64,000 nt of DNA from Halovenus sp037080055 (GCF_037080055.1 NZ_JBAOJI010000010.1:1-64000); one strand, 5' to 3'. Positions 43,175-52,021 are shown, counted from the first letter of the stretch. The notes: generated by a model not told the origin, from the sequence alone. Made by a program: numbers and translations.

Positions 43175-44353
43175 TCACGCTCGTTCGTGTCGGTCCAGCA
43201 CATCAATTGAGACGATTCCCGGCCCAAGTCGTCGCCTGACTGTCCCGTGTTCGTCGTGAATGAGGACCACTTCTGTCTCTGTGGGGAGTGTGACGTGTGC
43301 CTCGCCCGAAAGCGAGCCTGTTCCTGTACCGGGTGTGTTCTGCCACCCCTCCTCGAAGATGACAAGATGATTGCCGACTCTGACGTTCGTCTGTGTCAGG
43401 TCATCGGGTATCTCCGCTTCGACCTGTTCGCGGGCTTCGGCTTTGATTGCTTCTTCGTCCGGCTCGTCGACAGCTTCCTCGATTTGATTCCGTACCCACC
43501 GCTCGATCAGGTCGCTTCGTCGCCCGGCTGTAAGTTTCTGCCAGTCATCACGCATCATCCCACGGATTGTATCTTCGGACACGCCGAGTCGCTCTTGCAG
43601 GTCGCGTAGCCCGTCTGTATCTGAGGGTTTAGCTCGCACGGACAACCGCCCACTACCAAGACTACCTGTTGTGATAGAGAGGCTGTCAACGTCGGCCAGT
43701 GGTGAGTCGTCCACGGCATCCTGCCGCGCTCGCTTTGTCTTTCGGTTCACTTCGTTGTTAGCCCGGCTTTTGACGGCTGACTCGATCTTCGCTGAGAGGG
43801 GTGTCACGCGCAGCGCCACATCTCCCTGTGACTGATACCACATCCCCGTCTCAAGCTCCTCGCCAGCGTCAGGGAGTGGGAGGTCGAACCCAAGCCAGCG
43901 GCGTACATCGCTAATCGACCAGTCGGCCTCGGTCAGTGGCTTCTCGAAACGGCGTTTCCAGTCGACGCGATGAATGAAAAACTCCTGTGCGATACTGTCA
44001 TCGTGGCCCACTACCCACAGCGCGTGATACGTCCCGTCGTCGCCATCGTCAGGGGCGGAGTGCTGTTTCCGTGAGGAATACATCTCAGAGCGCACCAGTG
44101 CGTAGGTTGGCTCTCCCGCCTCGTCGTCAATCAACACGGCCTCGACCGCCGATTGTTGTTCGTCGCCGTCGACGAGGTGGGAAAACCACTTGCTAACTGC
44201 CGTGCGGTCGTCCTCGCTGTCAGCGAAGATCGTGAGCAACGTCTGTTCCTTGCGATCGTTGACCAACGTCGGGATGTCCGTCAGCCCGGCCTCAGTCTCG
44301 GTGAGCATCTCCGCCAGCGCGTCCACCTCGGCCAGCACATCCTCAGTTTTCAT
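43175..44353 (-). CDS. 392-residue protein of unknown function
   Basis: N-terminal helix (EDVLAEVDALAEMLTETEAG), a middle alpha/beta part (DDSIAQEFFIHRVDWKRRFE, SISDVRRWLGFDLPLPD), a helix-turn-helix-like part (LRDLQERLGVSEDTIRGMMR), a helical stretch (EEAIKAEAREQVEAEI) and a terminal beta part. The SEDTIRGMM segment suggests DNA binding. The ATG at 44353 overlaps the upstream stop (11 bp). I do not recognise the family. Confidence 0.6.
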   Translation of the reverse strand: MKTEDVLAEVDALAEMLTETEAGLTDIPTLVNDRKEQTLLTIFADSEDDRTAVSKWFSHLVDGDEQQSAVEAVLIDDEAGEPTYALVRSEMYSSRKQHSAPDDGDDGTYHALWVVGHDDSIAQEFFIHRVDWKRRFEKPLTEADWSISDVRRWLGFDLPLPDAGEELETGMWYQSQGDVALRVTPLSAKIESAVKSRANNEVNRKTKRARQDAVDDSPLADVDSLSITTGSLGSGRLSVRAKPSDTDGLRDLQERLGVSEDTIRGMMRDDWQKLTAGRRSDLIERWVRNQIEEAVDEPDEEAIKAEAREQVEAEIPDDLTQTNVRVGNHLVIFEEGWQNTPGTGTGSLSGEAHVTLPTETEVVLIHDEHGTVRRRLGPGIVSIDVLDRHERA

Positions 44354-45128
44354 CGCTGTCACCTCGGGCCTGCACGTCAACCACTGGGGCCTCTACCTCA
44401 CTCACATCGACGGTCAGCCGCATCTCCTGTTCGTTGCGTTCCAACCAGTCGTTGATGTTCTCGACCCACTCCTCGAAGCCCTTAGCGACCATCACCGCTT
44501 GCTTGGGGCTGGGGTCATCATTCCCAAGCGGGTAATCGCCGCCGACTTTGAGGTACTTCGCCGACCCATCATCCTGATACTTGATTGTCCACTCCGTCCC
44601 GTCGACCTCGGAGTTTAGCTTGCCGTACTGGTCGCCAAGCGTCTGTTTGACCACGCCTGCAACCGTATCAAGCGCATCCCACAGCTGTTCGGTCACGTCG
44701 TCCCGAACTTCGGCTACCTGCTCAGAGAGTTCTTCGACCATTTCAATTTTCCACTCCATCTCAGCGAGTGTATCTTCGGCACTGCTAAGTCCCTCTCCCT
44801 GAATACGAATCCACTCGTTGACTGACGTAATCCACTCGTCGTAACCTTCCATCCCGTCGACGACCTCGGTCGCTGCGGGGTCGCCTTTCGTCGAGATGAT
44901 GTACGTCCCGCCACTGTCGTCACGGCGGAACCACTCGACACTGCCATCTTCGTGTTTAAGTGTGTACTTGTATCCACTCTCTGTCGAGAGAGTGAGCTTT
45001 CCGTAACTCTCGTTTCGCAACGTGGCAACCGCTTCCGCCACATCCGAGAGATGCTCTCTGACCGTTGTGAGTGTCTTGTCGCGCTGTGCTTCGATCTGGT
45101 CTGTCTGTTCAATATCGCTGTCTGTCAT
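44343..45128 (-). CDS. 261-residue protein with an internal duplication
   Basis: Two homologous halves can be aligned: YGKLTLSTESGYKYTLKHED with YDEWITSVNEWIRIQGEGLS, and YGKLNSEVDGTEWTIKYQDD with FEEWVENINDWLERNEQEMR. Each half is a strand pair (Y-G-K-L, W/Y-T-(L/I)-K) followed by a helix with EW-x3-(V/I)N(E/D)W(I/L). A coiled-coil-like helix (AEDTLAEMEWKIEMVEELSE) joins them. First gene of a three-gene unit. Function unknown. Confidence 0.6.
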   Translation of the reverse strand: MTDSDIEQTDQIEAQRDKTLTTVREHLSDVAEAVATLRNESYGKLTLSTESGYKYTLKHEDGSVEWFRRDDSGGTYIISTKGDPAATEVVDGMEGYDEWITSVNEWIRIQGEGLSSAEDTLAEMEWKIEMVEELSEQVAEVRDDVTEQLWDALDTVAGVVKQTLGDQYGKLNSEVDGTEWTIKYQDDGSAKYLKVGGDYPLGNDDPSPKQAVMVAKGFEEWVENINDWLERNEQEMRLTVDVSEVEAPVVDVQARGDSDEN

Positions 45129-45215
45129 TACTGGTGGTCCTCTGTGTTCTGGTCTGTTGTTGTTGTGTCGATATGTCGTAGACTGTTCACGGGCGAGCGA
45201 CGGTGAGTTTGTCTT

Positions 45216-45392
45216 TCAGAATTTACCGATAGCATGTGTACTAGTTGGATCAATCCATTCGTGCGGGAGTTCTCTCGTGTCCTCGAATTCGACGACTTCG
45301 GCATTTTCGCCGTAGCTTTCCTCGTAAGCGACTGTTTCAGTGGAGGTGAGTTCGACGGTCATGTTGCTGCCGCTGATATCGAGTTTAGGCAT
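45216..45392 (-). CDS. Small 58-residue protein, MPKLD type
   Basis: ATG at 45392 opens MPKLDISGSNMTVELTSTET and continues AYEESYGENAEVVEFEDTRE to a TGA at 45216-45218. The first four codons and the 60 bases before them are almost identical to those of the gene at 46694-47218, which supports both as real genes. Function unknown. Confidence 0.6.
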   Translation of the reverse strand: MPKLDISGSNMTVELTSTETVAYEESYGENAEVVEFEDTRELPHEWIDPTSTHAIGKF

Positions 45393-45452
45393 GGTGCTTC
45401 GATAATGTCTTGCCTATTGCTTTACTTAAAAAGTGGTTTTTTGCTTAGACTT
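45389..45452 (-). promoter_or_regulatory. Duplicated promoter, copy 1
   Basis: TTTTTAAGTAAAGCAATAGG, then CAAGACATTATCGAAGCACC and ATG. The same bases precede the ATG at 47218 (47214-47276) with few changes. TTTAAGTAA is the likely TATA box, about 20-25 nt before the ATG. Confidence 0.6.
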
Positions 45453-45738
45453 CTTCAGAACGGAAGGTGAGTCAGTGCCCGATACACAGTCTAAACGAAA
45501 CACAGCGCGAGTTCCCCCCACCGTGGACGGGGTACTTCACTGACTGTGTACGCAGTCCGACCAGGCAATCAAGCAAACACAACTGAACCATCGCAGGACT
45601 GGAAACCAACCCCTTTATCGAACGCGATACAACCCCTGAGGAGTATCCGGAACGACACCCCACGATAAGTGATCTGTATCTCGACGCCGTGCCCTCAACA
45701 CAACACACCGGCGCTTTGCGCAGATTGAATAACTGAGG

Positions 45739-46506
45739 TTACTCAACACCGGCTCGGTCTTTCGCCTCTGTCCACGATCCAAGCTTGCGCCGGACAGTCT
45801 GGGCACTGTACTCAACGTGATCAGCGAACTCGGTAAGCGTCAACGACTCATCAACACTGTCAGCCACGCGTTTGATGTCCTCGACGATTACTTCAGGCGT
45901 GATTTCTTTCGGTGACTGCGCCGCGCCAGCCCGCTCTTTTGCTTCGCTCCAGGACCCGACACGATTAATCACCGTCACGCTTGACGGATCTATCGGACGT
46001 TTGTGTTCGTCGTAAGCTTCGCACGTCAGGTTGCCGTCGACGCGCTCAGCAACGACACTGACGGAATCAACGCATCCGTCTGCCGAGATTGGCGGGATAT
46101 GCTGCGGAGCTAAATCAGCTGCTTGCTTCGCGTCGTTCCATGACCCGAAGCGGTCGACGTACGCTGACAGGCTGTACGTGCCGTGGTTCTCGTAGTAATC
46201 TTTATCGACACGGTGTTGGTCGCCAGCTTCCTCAGCCACAGCGCGCAAGTCCGCAAGCAAGTCGTCGGTCGGGATTTGTACGTCTTCACCGTCAGTTCTA
46301 CCGGGCGACGAAACTGCAAGCCCGAGGTCGTCTTTCATGTTGTTCCAGGAGTCGAACCGATCGATGACTGCGGCAGGGCTGTACGTGCCGTGCTCGTCGT
46401 ACTCGCGTTTTGTGAGCGCGCCGTCGACAGTGTCGGCAACACCTTTGAGATCTTCGATGAGGTCGTTAGTGTTGATGTGACGGCCGTTCTCTGGGGGTGC
46501 TGTCAT
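45739..46506 (-). CDS. Homing-endonuclease-associated repeat protein (four repeats)
   Basis: Four repeats: EDLKGVADTVDGALTKREYD, ADLRAVAEEAGDQHRVDKDY, DSVSVVAERVDGNLTCEAYD and EDIKRVADSVDESLTLTEFA, each ended by an (F/V/L)-(G/D)-SW-x-(E/D/N)-x-K motif. The second and third closely match the second and third repeats of the protein at 37562, so the two genes share an ancestor within the element. TTTAAGTATA lies about 29 nt before the ATG. No nuclease domain. Confidence 0.8.
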   Translation of the reverse strand: MTAPPENGRHINTNDLIEDLKGVADTVDGALTKREYDEHGTYSPAAVIDRFDSWNNMKDDLGLAVSSPGRTDGEDVQIPTDDLLADLRAVAEEAGDQHRVDKDYYENHGTYSLSAYVDRFGSWNDAKQAADLAPQHIPPISADGCVDSVSVVAERVDGNLTCEAYDEHKRPIDPSSVTVINRVGSWSEAKERAGAAQSPKEITPEVIVEDIKRVADSVDESLTLTEFADHVEYSAQTVRRKLGSWTEAKDRAGVE

Positions 46507-46693
46507 TATCTTACCGTCATCTTAGCCCGACATATACTTAAATTATTTGTTTTCTGGTAGGCTGTTCACGGGTAGAACAGACAGACAGAACACAATACAA
46601 CACGACAGGAGCAGCCCGTTACCAGCGTCAATGGACGACCAGCTCCAACAGCTAAACGCGTGGGCCTTTTCCCCTGTCACCGCTCCTAAGGAT

Positions 46694-47218
46694 TCAAATT
46701 GACTCGAAGCTGGTCCCATCCCATTCGTAGGTTGACCGCCGGGTACTCCCGCTCCCATGGGTTCGTTTATTGTGGATCTCGACGGTGTCACCGACTTCAA
46801 GATCAGCAGCGAACACCGACAGTTTCGATGAATACGGGTATTCTGTGTCGCCGTATTGTTCCTCGTCTGCGACGACTCGGTCTGACTCCCAAATCCAATC
46901 GTCGTTAATCTTCACCCAGCGTGAGGTGCTGTTTTTCTTCGATGTATCTGCCTTGTAGCACACGAATACTGGAATGCCGTTGTGAACGGTTTTTGCTGGG
47001 CCGACTTCCGGTGATTTGGAGCTTTTCGTTTTCCCTCTGAAATGATCAACCGCGTCTTCCATGTAAATGTCGACGACTTCCGCTGGATCGCCAGCCTGCG
47101 CGGTTTGTCGGTGTTCAATCTCAGCGGTGATTTGATCGCGCAGCGTTTTCAGTTCGTCCATCTCTAAGTCGTCAAGTTCGACAGGGTTGTTGCTCCCGTC
47201 ATTATCGAGTTTTGGCAT
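46694..47218 (-). CDS. 174-residue protein of unknown function, MPKLD type
   Basis: N-terminal helix (DEMDELKTLRDQITAEIEHR-like, about 16-36), a middle KTVHNGIPVFVCYKADTSKK, then WVKINDDWIWESDRVVADEE and AADLEVGDTVEIHNKRT, which reads like a small beta barrel. Shares its promoter and first residues with the 58-residue gene at 45392. Function unknown. Confidence 0.6.
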   Translation of the reverse strand: MPKLDNDGSNNPVELDDLEMDELKTLRDQITAEIEHRQTAQAGDPAEVVDIYMEDAVDHFRGKTKSSKSPEVGPAKTVHNGIPVFVCYKADTSKKNSTSRWVKINDDWIWESDRVVADEEQYGDTEYPYSSKLSVFAADLEVGDTVEIHNKRTHGSGSTRRSTYEWDGTSFESI

Positions 47219-47276
47219 GGTGCTTCGATAATGTCTTGCCTATTGCTTTACTTAAAAAATAGTCTTTTTGTTAGAC
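47214..47276 (-). promoter_or_regulatory. Duplicated promoter, copy 2
   Basis: Copy of the 45389-45452 region: TTTTTTAAGTAAAGCAATAG, then GCAAGACATTATCGAAGCAC before the ATG at 47218. Confidence 0.6.
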
Positions 47277-47306
47277 CCTTTTAGAGTTAGGAGTTCACTG
47301 CCCGAT

Positions 47307-47330
47307 ACACAGCCCAGTGACTGTGTATTC
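47307..47330. promoter_or_regulatory. ATACACAG/CTGTGTAT dyad
   Basis: 8-bp perfect arms (47307-47314 and 47323-47330) with an 8-bp spacer, about 90 bp before the ATG at 47218. Best spaced member of the family. Confidence 0.55.
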
Positions 47331-47422
47331 ACGTAACTTGGCAAACGCGAGAAGTGGTAATTGATTTCGCTGAAGAACCCATCATTGGTTAAACCCTGGC
47401 ACTGAGTCTGTTCTGCCGGTGG

Positions 47423-47875
47423 ATACACAGTTTCCGCGGTGGGTAGCAAAAGAAGTCGAGCTGAGCTGTAGCGGTGCGGTAGAGAGCCAAGCCGAGCGCA
47501 GCGAGGCGCGGCGATTTGAGCAGGCGGTTTTCCTGCTGTGTCTTGATCAGCGATAACTGAGGAGTACCGAGTGCTGATCACTGGGATGCGTGGTACGCGC
47601 GCAGCGAACGGAGCGTAGCGCAGTGAGCGAGCACGGAAGGACCGCCGGAGCGTCTCGGTTCTCCCCTCATCCCATTGTCGACTGTGTACACAGTTTAGTG
47701 GGTTCAGTGGTGTGCAGGCGGTGTAGAGTGATTCTTGTGAGTTGTGGTGGGGTTGGATCGGCTGCAGGCCGAGGGGTTGAGTCGTGTGCGCTCTGAGGGG
47801 TGTGGCTAGCGCTCTTTTCCAGGGGTTGTATCGCGTGCGCTCCGAGGGGTTGTGTGGCGTGCGCTCCCGCCCCCG
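47423..47875. repeat. Long duplicated intergenic block, copy 1
   Basis: Three parts align with 48336-48786 at a near-constant offset of 911-914 bp: part A (47423-47545, with GGTAGAGAGCCAAGCCGAGC), part B (47581-47697, with GTACGCGCGCAGCGAACGGA), and a tandem array of four 24-bp units starting at 47772, 47796, 47821 and 47845 (AGGGGTTGTGTGGCGTGCGC type). Part B ends in the palindrome ACTGTGTACACAGT at 47681-47694. No protein-coding pattern is convincing. Confidence 0.75.
47681..47694. promoter_or_regulatory. ACTGTGTACACAGT palindrome
   Basis: Perfect 14-bp palindrome, exact copy of the cores at 24594-24607 and 52102-52115. Confidence 0.55.
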
Positions 47876-47917
47876 TTTGTATAAAATGGTTGAAACAACG
47901 CGGCAGGGAAGCGGGGG

Positions 47918-48043
47918 CTACGTTGCAGTGCAGTTGTACAAGTAGAGATCCATCTCATCCACTCGCATCACTTCGTGACAGTCCGTGCAACGGACTTCTT
48001 GGCTTGCTCGGTTCTTCCAGTCGAAGGGTTCTGGTGGCGTCAT
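47918..48043 (-). CDS. 41-residue zinc-ribbon-like protein
   Basis: ATG at 48043 opens MTPPEPFDWKNRASQEVRCT and continues DCHEVMRVDEMDLYLYNCTA to TAG at 47918. CTDC and a later YNC are a possible three- or four-ligand metal site. It is 18 bp past the 63-residue zinc-finger gene on the same strand. Confidence 0.5.
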   Translation of the reverse strand: MTPPEPFDWKNRASQEVRCTDCHEVMRVDEMDLYLYNCTAT

Positions 48044-48061
48044 TGTTTGGTCCTCTCAGGA

Positions 48062-48253
48062 TTACCGTGCGTCTCTGGTCCGCCCACATTCGGGGCAGTA
48101 TGGAGTGATCATGCTGTGCGGTCCTTTCTCGCCGTGGTACGGCCAGTCGCGTGCGGGGGCCTCGAAGTCACAGTCCTCGGTGTCACAGCTGATCGGGAAG
48201 GTTCGGTCTGCAGTGGTGGTTCGAGTTGAGTTGGTGGTTGAGTTAGTCGTCAT
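48062..48253 (-). CDS. 63-residue zinc-finger protein
   Basis: After a Thr-rich lead come FPISCDTEDCDFEAPARDWP and ITPYCPECGRTRDAR: C-x4-C ... C-x2-C, a typical small haloarchaeal zinc finger. Its upstream region (48254-48350) is nearly the same as that before the gene at 49958. Confidence 0.6.
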   Translation of the reverse strand: MTTNSTTNSTRTTTADRTFPISCDTEDCDFEAPARDWPYHGEKGPHSMITPYCPECGRTRDAR

Positions 48254-48335
48254 TGTCTTCTCCCTCTACCAAGCTCTTAGAGCCACATGCACTAAATAGT
48301 TTTGTCCTGTTCCGGTGGGATGAGATGGTGAGACG

Positions 48336-48786
48336 GCATACACAGTTCCCGCGGCGGGGCAAAAGAAGTCGAGCAGAGGCTGTGCGGTCGGTAGAGAGCC
48401 AAGCCGAGCGCAGCGAGGCGCGGCGCGTGAGCAGGCGGTTTGTCCCTGCGGCCACGGGGTCATATCCCGAGTAGTGATTTGGATGCCGGTCTCGGGATGC
48501 GTGGTGGTACGCGCGCAGCGAACGGAGCGCAGCGGAGTGAGCGAGCACGGAAGGACCGTCGGAGCGTTTCGGTTCTCTTCTCATCCCGCAGACTGTGTAT
48601 GCATGCGGATTGTGCGGGGTTGGGTCCGTGCTGGGAGTGTGTTGGCTGGCTCCGTCGTGGCGGTGTATTGGACGCAGTTTCCAGGGGTTGTGTAGTGAGC
48701 GTTCACAGGGGTGTGGCTAGCGCTCATTTTGAGGGGTTGTGTGGCGTGCGATCCTAGGGGTTGTGTGGCGTGCGCTCACGAGATTT
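48336..48786. repeat. Long duplicated intergenic block, copy 2
   Basis: Part A 48336-48462, part B 48495-48606, and four 24-bp units starting at 48683, 48707, 48732 and 48756. The unit spacings (24, 25, 24) are the same as in copy 1, and in both arrays the second unit is the variant AGGGGTGTGGCTAGCGCTC. The first 100 bases before part A include the promoter area of the gene at 48253. Confidence 0.75.
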
Positions 48787-48860
48787 TCTTATAACTAAAG
48801 TGAAACGAAACAGTGTAAAAGTTCGGATTCTCACTCAGCAATCCAGCACACGTCGAGGAA

Positions 48861-49958
48861 TCAGTATCGACCCGAGTTCGAGGACTGACCTTGCTTCCCA
48901 CCCTGATTTGCGGAATTATTCGGGCCGTGAATCAAATCGTGGAGACTGCGCCAAGCTTCGTGTCCGACAACATTGAGGCAAGTCACGAGTCCTTCTTTGA
49001 GTCGCCGGGCGCTGAAGAGTTTCTGCTGATCGAGCGTATCGAGAATGTGTTGATCATCGCACGGAACAATTACAGGGATATCAGCAGCGACGAACTCGCG
49101 GATCACGGTGATGAGGCTTTTCGCAGATCGATCGACAGAAATCGTGTTCGGACCGCCCTGGTGCGTCGAGGAAACCCGGGCGTCCATCGGATGACAGTCA
49201 CCATATTCGAGCTCGGACTCGACGATCGACATGCCTTCATCGGGGACTTCGAGGATAAACCGGTCAGGGTCCGCGTCGCCGCGCGGAGATCGAACGAACA
49301 CTTGGTCGTGTCGGTTGGTGACTTTGACTTTTCGCTCGTCGATCAGCTGCGGACGGTAATTACACGGACTAATACTCCCAGCCCATCGGAGCAGATGAGC
49401 GTGATGCACTTCGTGCTTGCACAGGGCATCAACGAACGGGCACTGCAAGCGGACGGTCCGCGTCGAAAGGTCAGCAGGGTTCGATTCGATCACATCTCGA
49501 ACTTTAAGGAACCGGTCGTAGGCTTCCTCAGGAGTTTCGGGAGTGTTGCTGGTCTGCTGATCGCGGCGGACGTTTTTGTCAGTGTGGGAGCGGGCGTGTC
49601 GGCCTGCACTGAGTGCTTGGGAGAGTTTGCCGGTGAGTTCGTTTTCGTCCGCGGGTTCGAGCTTGGTGTCGCTGCGGATTTTGATTTGATCAGATCCGTT
49701 GTACGTGTCGTAGACTGCGCCGTAAATGTGGAACGGGCCGGACGGCATGCGTTCGAGGTTGTCGCGGCCGTTAACCCATTTGATCGCATCGACAGTTTGG
49801 TCGGCAAGTTCGATTTCTCCTTGTTGGAGATCTACTTCTCGGCTGGTGCTTCGGATGCCGCCGGCTTTGAGGACTGCGCCGTGGATGTCGATGGTGGTTT
49901 CGGGTTCGATTTCGTTGACGGTGCTGTGTTTGGTGGTTCGGGTGTTCGTAGTCGACAT
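48861..49958 (-). CDS. 365-residue protein, possible OB-fold, unknown
   Basis: The N-terminal 100 residues (ETTIDIHGAVLKAGGIRSTS, then FHIYGAVYDTYNGSDQIKIR) look like a small beta-barrel, possibly a nucleic-acid-binding OB fold. The middle has RTVRLQCPFVDALCKHEVHH, a possible C/H metal site. The C-terminal part (SAKSLITVIREFVAADIPVI, VPCDDQHILDTLDQQKLFSA) is alpha/beta. A long antisense frame exists but has abnormal composition. Its promoter region is repeated before the gene at 48253. Confidence 0.6.
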   Translation of the reverse strand: MSTTNTRTTKHSTVNEIEPETTIDIHGAVLKAGGIRSTSREVDLQQGEIELADQTVDAIKWVNGRDNLERMPSGPFHIYGAVYDTYNGSDQIKIRSDTKLEPADENELTGKLSQALSAGRHARSHTDKNVRRDQQTSNTPETPEEAYDRFLKVRDVIESNPADLSTRTVRLQCPFVDALCKHEVHHAHLLRWAGSISPCNYRPQLIDERKVKVTNRHDQVFVRSPRGDADPDRFILEVPDEGMSIVESELEYGDCHPMDARVSSTHQGGPNTISVDRSAKSLITVIREFVAADIPVIVPCDDQHILDTLDQQKLFSARRLKEGLVTCLNVVGHEAWRSLHDLIHGPNNSANQGGKQGQSSNSGRY

Positions 49959-50037
49959 TCTGTCTCCCTCTATTACCCCTTAGAGCTACATACACTAAAA
50001 AGTTTTGTTCCGTATCGGTGGGGTGAGATGGTGAGAC

Positions 50038-50158
50038 GGCATACACAGTTCCCGCGGCGGGCAGCAATAACTGCTGAGCTGTAGCGGAGCGGTAGAGAGC
50101 CAAGCGGCGCGCAGCGCCGCGCGGCGATTGAGCAGGCGGTTTGTTTCTGCGGTCACGC
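50038..50158. repeat. Third copy of repeat part A
   Basis: GGTAGAGAGCCAAGCGGCGC and GAGCAGGCGGTTTGTTTCTG match part A at 47423 and 48336; the palindromic middle has changed in both arms (CGGCGC with GCGCCG), which looks like compensatory change in a paired stem. It lies 80 bp upstream of the ATG at 49958. Confidence 0.65.
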
Positions 50159-50402
50159 GTGGTGCGTTTGTGACTGTGTGTTGTGGCGTCGCGGTGTGTG
50201 TCCGAAGGGTTTGTCAGCGGTAGTATTGTCAAGGTGTGTCGGAGTGGGAGTGTGTTGGAGGAAGGCTGAGACGTGTCTGGGTTGGCGAGGGTTCATGTCG
50301 TGATCGTGTTGGAAGGCTGCTTGCGAGCACGAGCGTTTTGAGACTGACTCGCGTGGAAGAGCATCCCGGCAAAGGCCGCGTCGATGAACGCCGCGAACCC
50401 GG

Positions 50403-51030
50403 CGGCGTCACCAACGCCTCGGTACTGACTGCTCGCTTGACTCTCGACGCATCGTGATCACCGCTACCCCTCCGGTGCTGCCTGCACCGCCACGCCCTGT
50501 GAACAGGAAACCACGACTCTCACTCCTTCGCGCAAACCACGCACCTAACCCCTGTGAACCGGTTTCGTCACCAACCCCTGTGCACCGACGCCGCCACCAA
50601 CGCCTCAGAAAACAAACACACCCCGCCCGCCGAACCGGACCCGCAGCCAACCCCTCCAAGAACACCTCACAAACCAAACACGAACACTCCACTCCCACCC
50701 CGCACAAAATACGACACCAACGAACCTACCCCTCCAAAACCAACCACCACCAACCCACCACGAACCAACCCCACCGCACCCCACCCCAACCAAACCAACA
50801 CCCCGCCCCCAAACCAAAACCACCACTCAAACCCGACCCAACCCACCCCGACTCGACCCACCCCAACACAACACACCCGAAACCGCAACCCCAACCCCAC
50901 GCACACCGCAACCCTTTCCCCCACCCTCGCTCTCACCCACCACCAAACACCTATCACCAACACAACACACCACCACCCTCACCACAACACCACCCACCCC
51001 ACCCCCAAACCGAACCCACCCCTTCAGCCA
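50403..51030. other. C/A-rich strand-asymmetric tract with short repeats at its left side
   Basis: At 50403-50610 units such as TCACCAACCCCTGTGCACCG, CACCTAACCCCTGTGAACCG and CGCCACCAACGCCTCAG recur about every 26 bp; their complements resemble the AGGGGTTG units of the 24-bp arrays. From about 50610 the plus strand becomes nearly free of G and T: between 50701 and 51000 I count 14 G and 14 T in 300 bases. Open frames through it give only T/P/H/N-rich strings and are not genes. The rest of 49959-51166 has no gene. Confidence 0.7.
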
Positions 51031-51166
51031 CAGCACGCACCCTTAATCTGTGGACTGCGCCGAGAACACCCTCTTTGCAGTTTGAATAAACCTGTAATCA
51101 CAAGCTGGAATTACACGTCTGAATAATCCAGAATTTTTACAACTGGGGGATCTAGCATAAATCAGG

Positions 51167-52021
51167 ATGACCAATCCACCCACCGACAGTCAATCGTATA
51201 AACAATCAGATATACAGAATCTCTCCGAACCCGACCGTGAAGTCATCCGTGTGATTGCTCGTCAAACCGGTATCAGAACTCCACACCAATCCACAGAATT
51301 AAAGAGTGATCCCACCACGGATTCTTCAACTGAGCTCAGCGACAACCCTGACGAAACCACTGTCGACTCCGACCAAGAATCAACGGTATCAGAAACGACG
51401 ACAAGCCACATTAGGAAGGCGACCCACCTCAACGGAAGCCAAGTCAAATACCGTATCAGAAAACTTAGTGGTGAGCCAGAATCTGGCGTTGATCGGCCAC
51501 TCGTCGCGCAACGCAACCGCGGACAAAAAGAAACTGGAGGGAGTAAAGCCTCGGCTGTTTGGCTGACACCAGCCGGGGTTGATGCTGTCGAAGACGGCCT
51601 CATCCCTGATCCGCGAACACCAGACTGGTTCCCCGAACACGAAGACAGAACGACACAATTATCAAAATTAGCACATAGAATAGACCAGCACGAACAAGCC
51701 CTCAATCTCGTGCTGACGGAACTTGGATTCATCTCCGCAACCACGCTCATCGACTCGCACGAACAACTGCTTGCAGAGTACACAGCCAGCGCCGTCGACC
51801 CTGACGATGACCCGTCACCGCTCACCGAAACGCAGCGTGAGACTGTGCTTGCAGACCCAGCTGCTGCCCGGTCGTTCGTCAAGAGTGCAGGCACAGACGC
51901 GGACACGATAACCGCGCTGTTGACGAGGCAACAACGATTCGCGCTCGGCGTAAATCGGGCACTTGCCGATACGATCGATGTTGATGTGCGTGAAGAGTAC
52001 TTGTCAGCTACCAAGGGCTAA
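51167..52021 (+). CDS. Winged-helix DNA-binding protein
   Basis: The 284 residues start with LSEPDREVIRVIARQTGIRT, a first helix pair, then an acidic insertion, and SHIRKATHLNGSQVKYRIRK as the recognition helix with a wing (SKASAVWLTPAGVDAVEDGL). The C-terminal half is helical (TTQLSKLAHRIDQHEQALNL, a coiled-coil candidate). The gene follows the C/A-rich tract directly, so it could be a replication or copy-control regulator (inference). An AATTTTTACA element is about 31 nt before the ATG. Confidence 0.65.
   Translation: MTNPPTDSQSYKQSDIQNLSEPDREVIRVIARQTGIRTPHQSTELKSDPTTDSSTELSDNPDETTVDSDQESTVSETTTSHIRKATHLNGSQVKYRIRKLSGEPESGVDRPLVAQRNRGQKETGGSKASAVWLTPAGVDAVEDGLIPDPRTPDWFPEHEDRTTQLSKLAHRIDQHEQALNLVLTELGFISATTLIDSHEQLLAEYTASAVDPDDDPSPLTETQRETVLADPAAARSFVKSAGTDADTITALLTRQQRFALGVNRALADTIDVDVREEYLSATKG

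Noticed and set aside
48243..48584. 113-codon minus-strand frame over repeat part A and B
   Set aside because: It follows from repeat DNA that recurs in other frames, and the actual small zinc-finger gene begins at 48253 in another frame.
47772..48786. Possible CRISPR array in the 24-bp tandem units
   Set aside because: Units are adjacent without unique spacers and diverge from each other; only four per array.
48891..50084. Plus-strand frame of 397 codons opposite the gene at 48861-49958
   Set aside because: It is antisense to a frame with better haloarchaeal composition and a start near a duplicated promoter; the antisense translation is V/F/R-rich and without domain pattern.
50454..51126. 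Long plus-strand frames (211 and 190 codons) through the C/A-rich tract
   Set aside because: They exist only because C/A-rich sequence lacks stop codons; the products are P/T/H/N strings.
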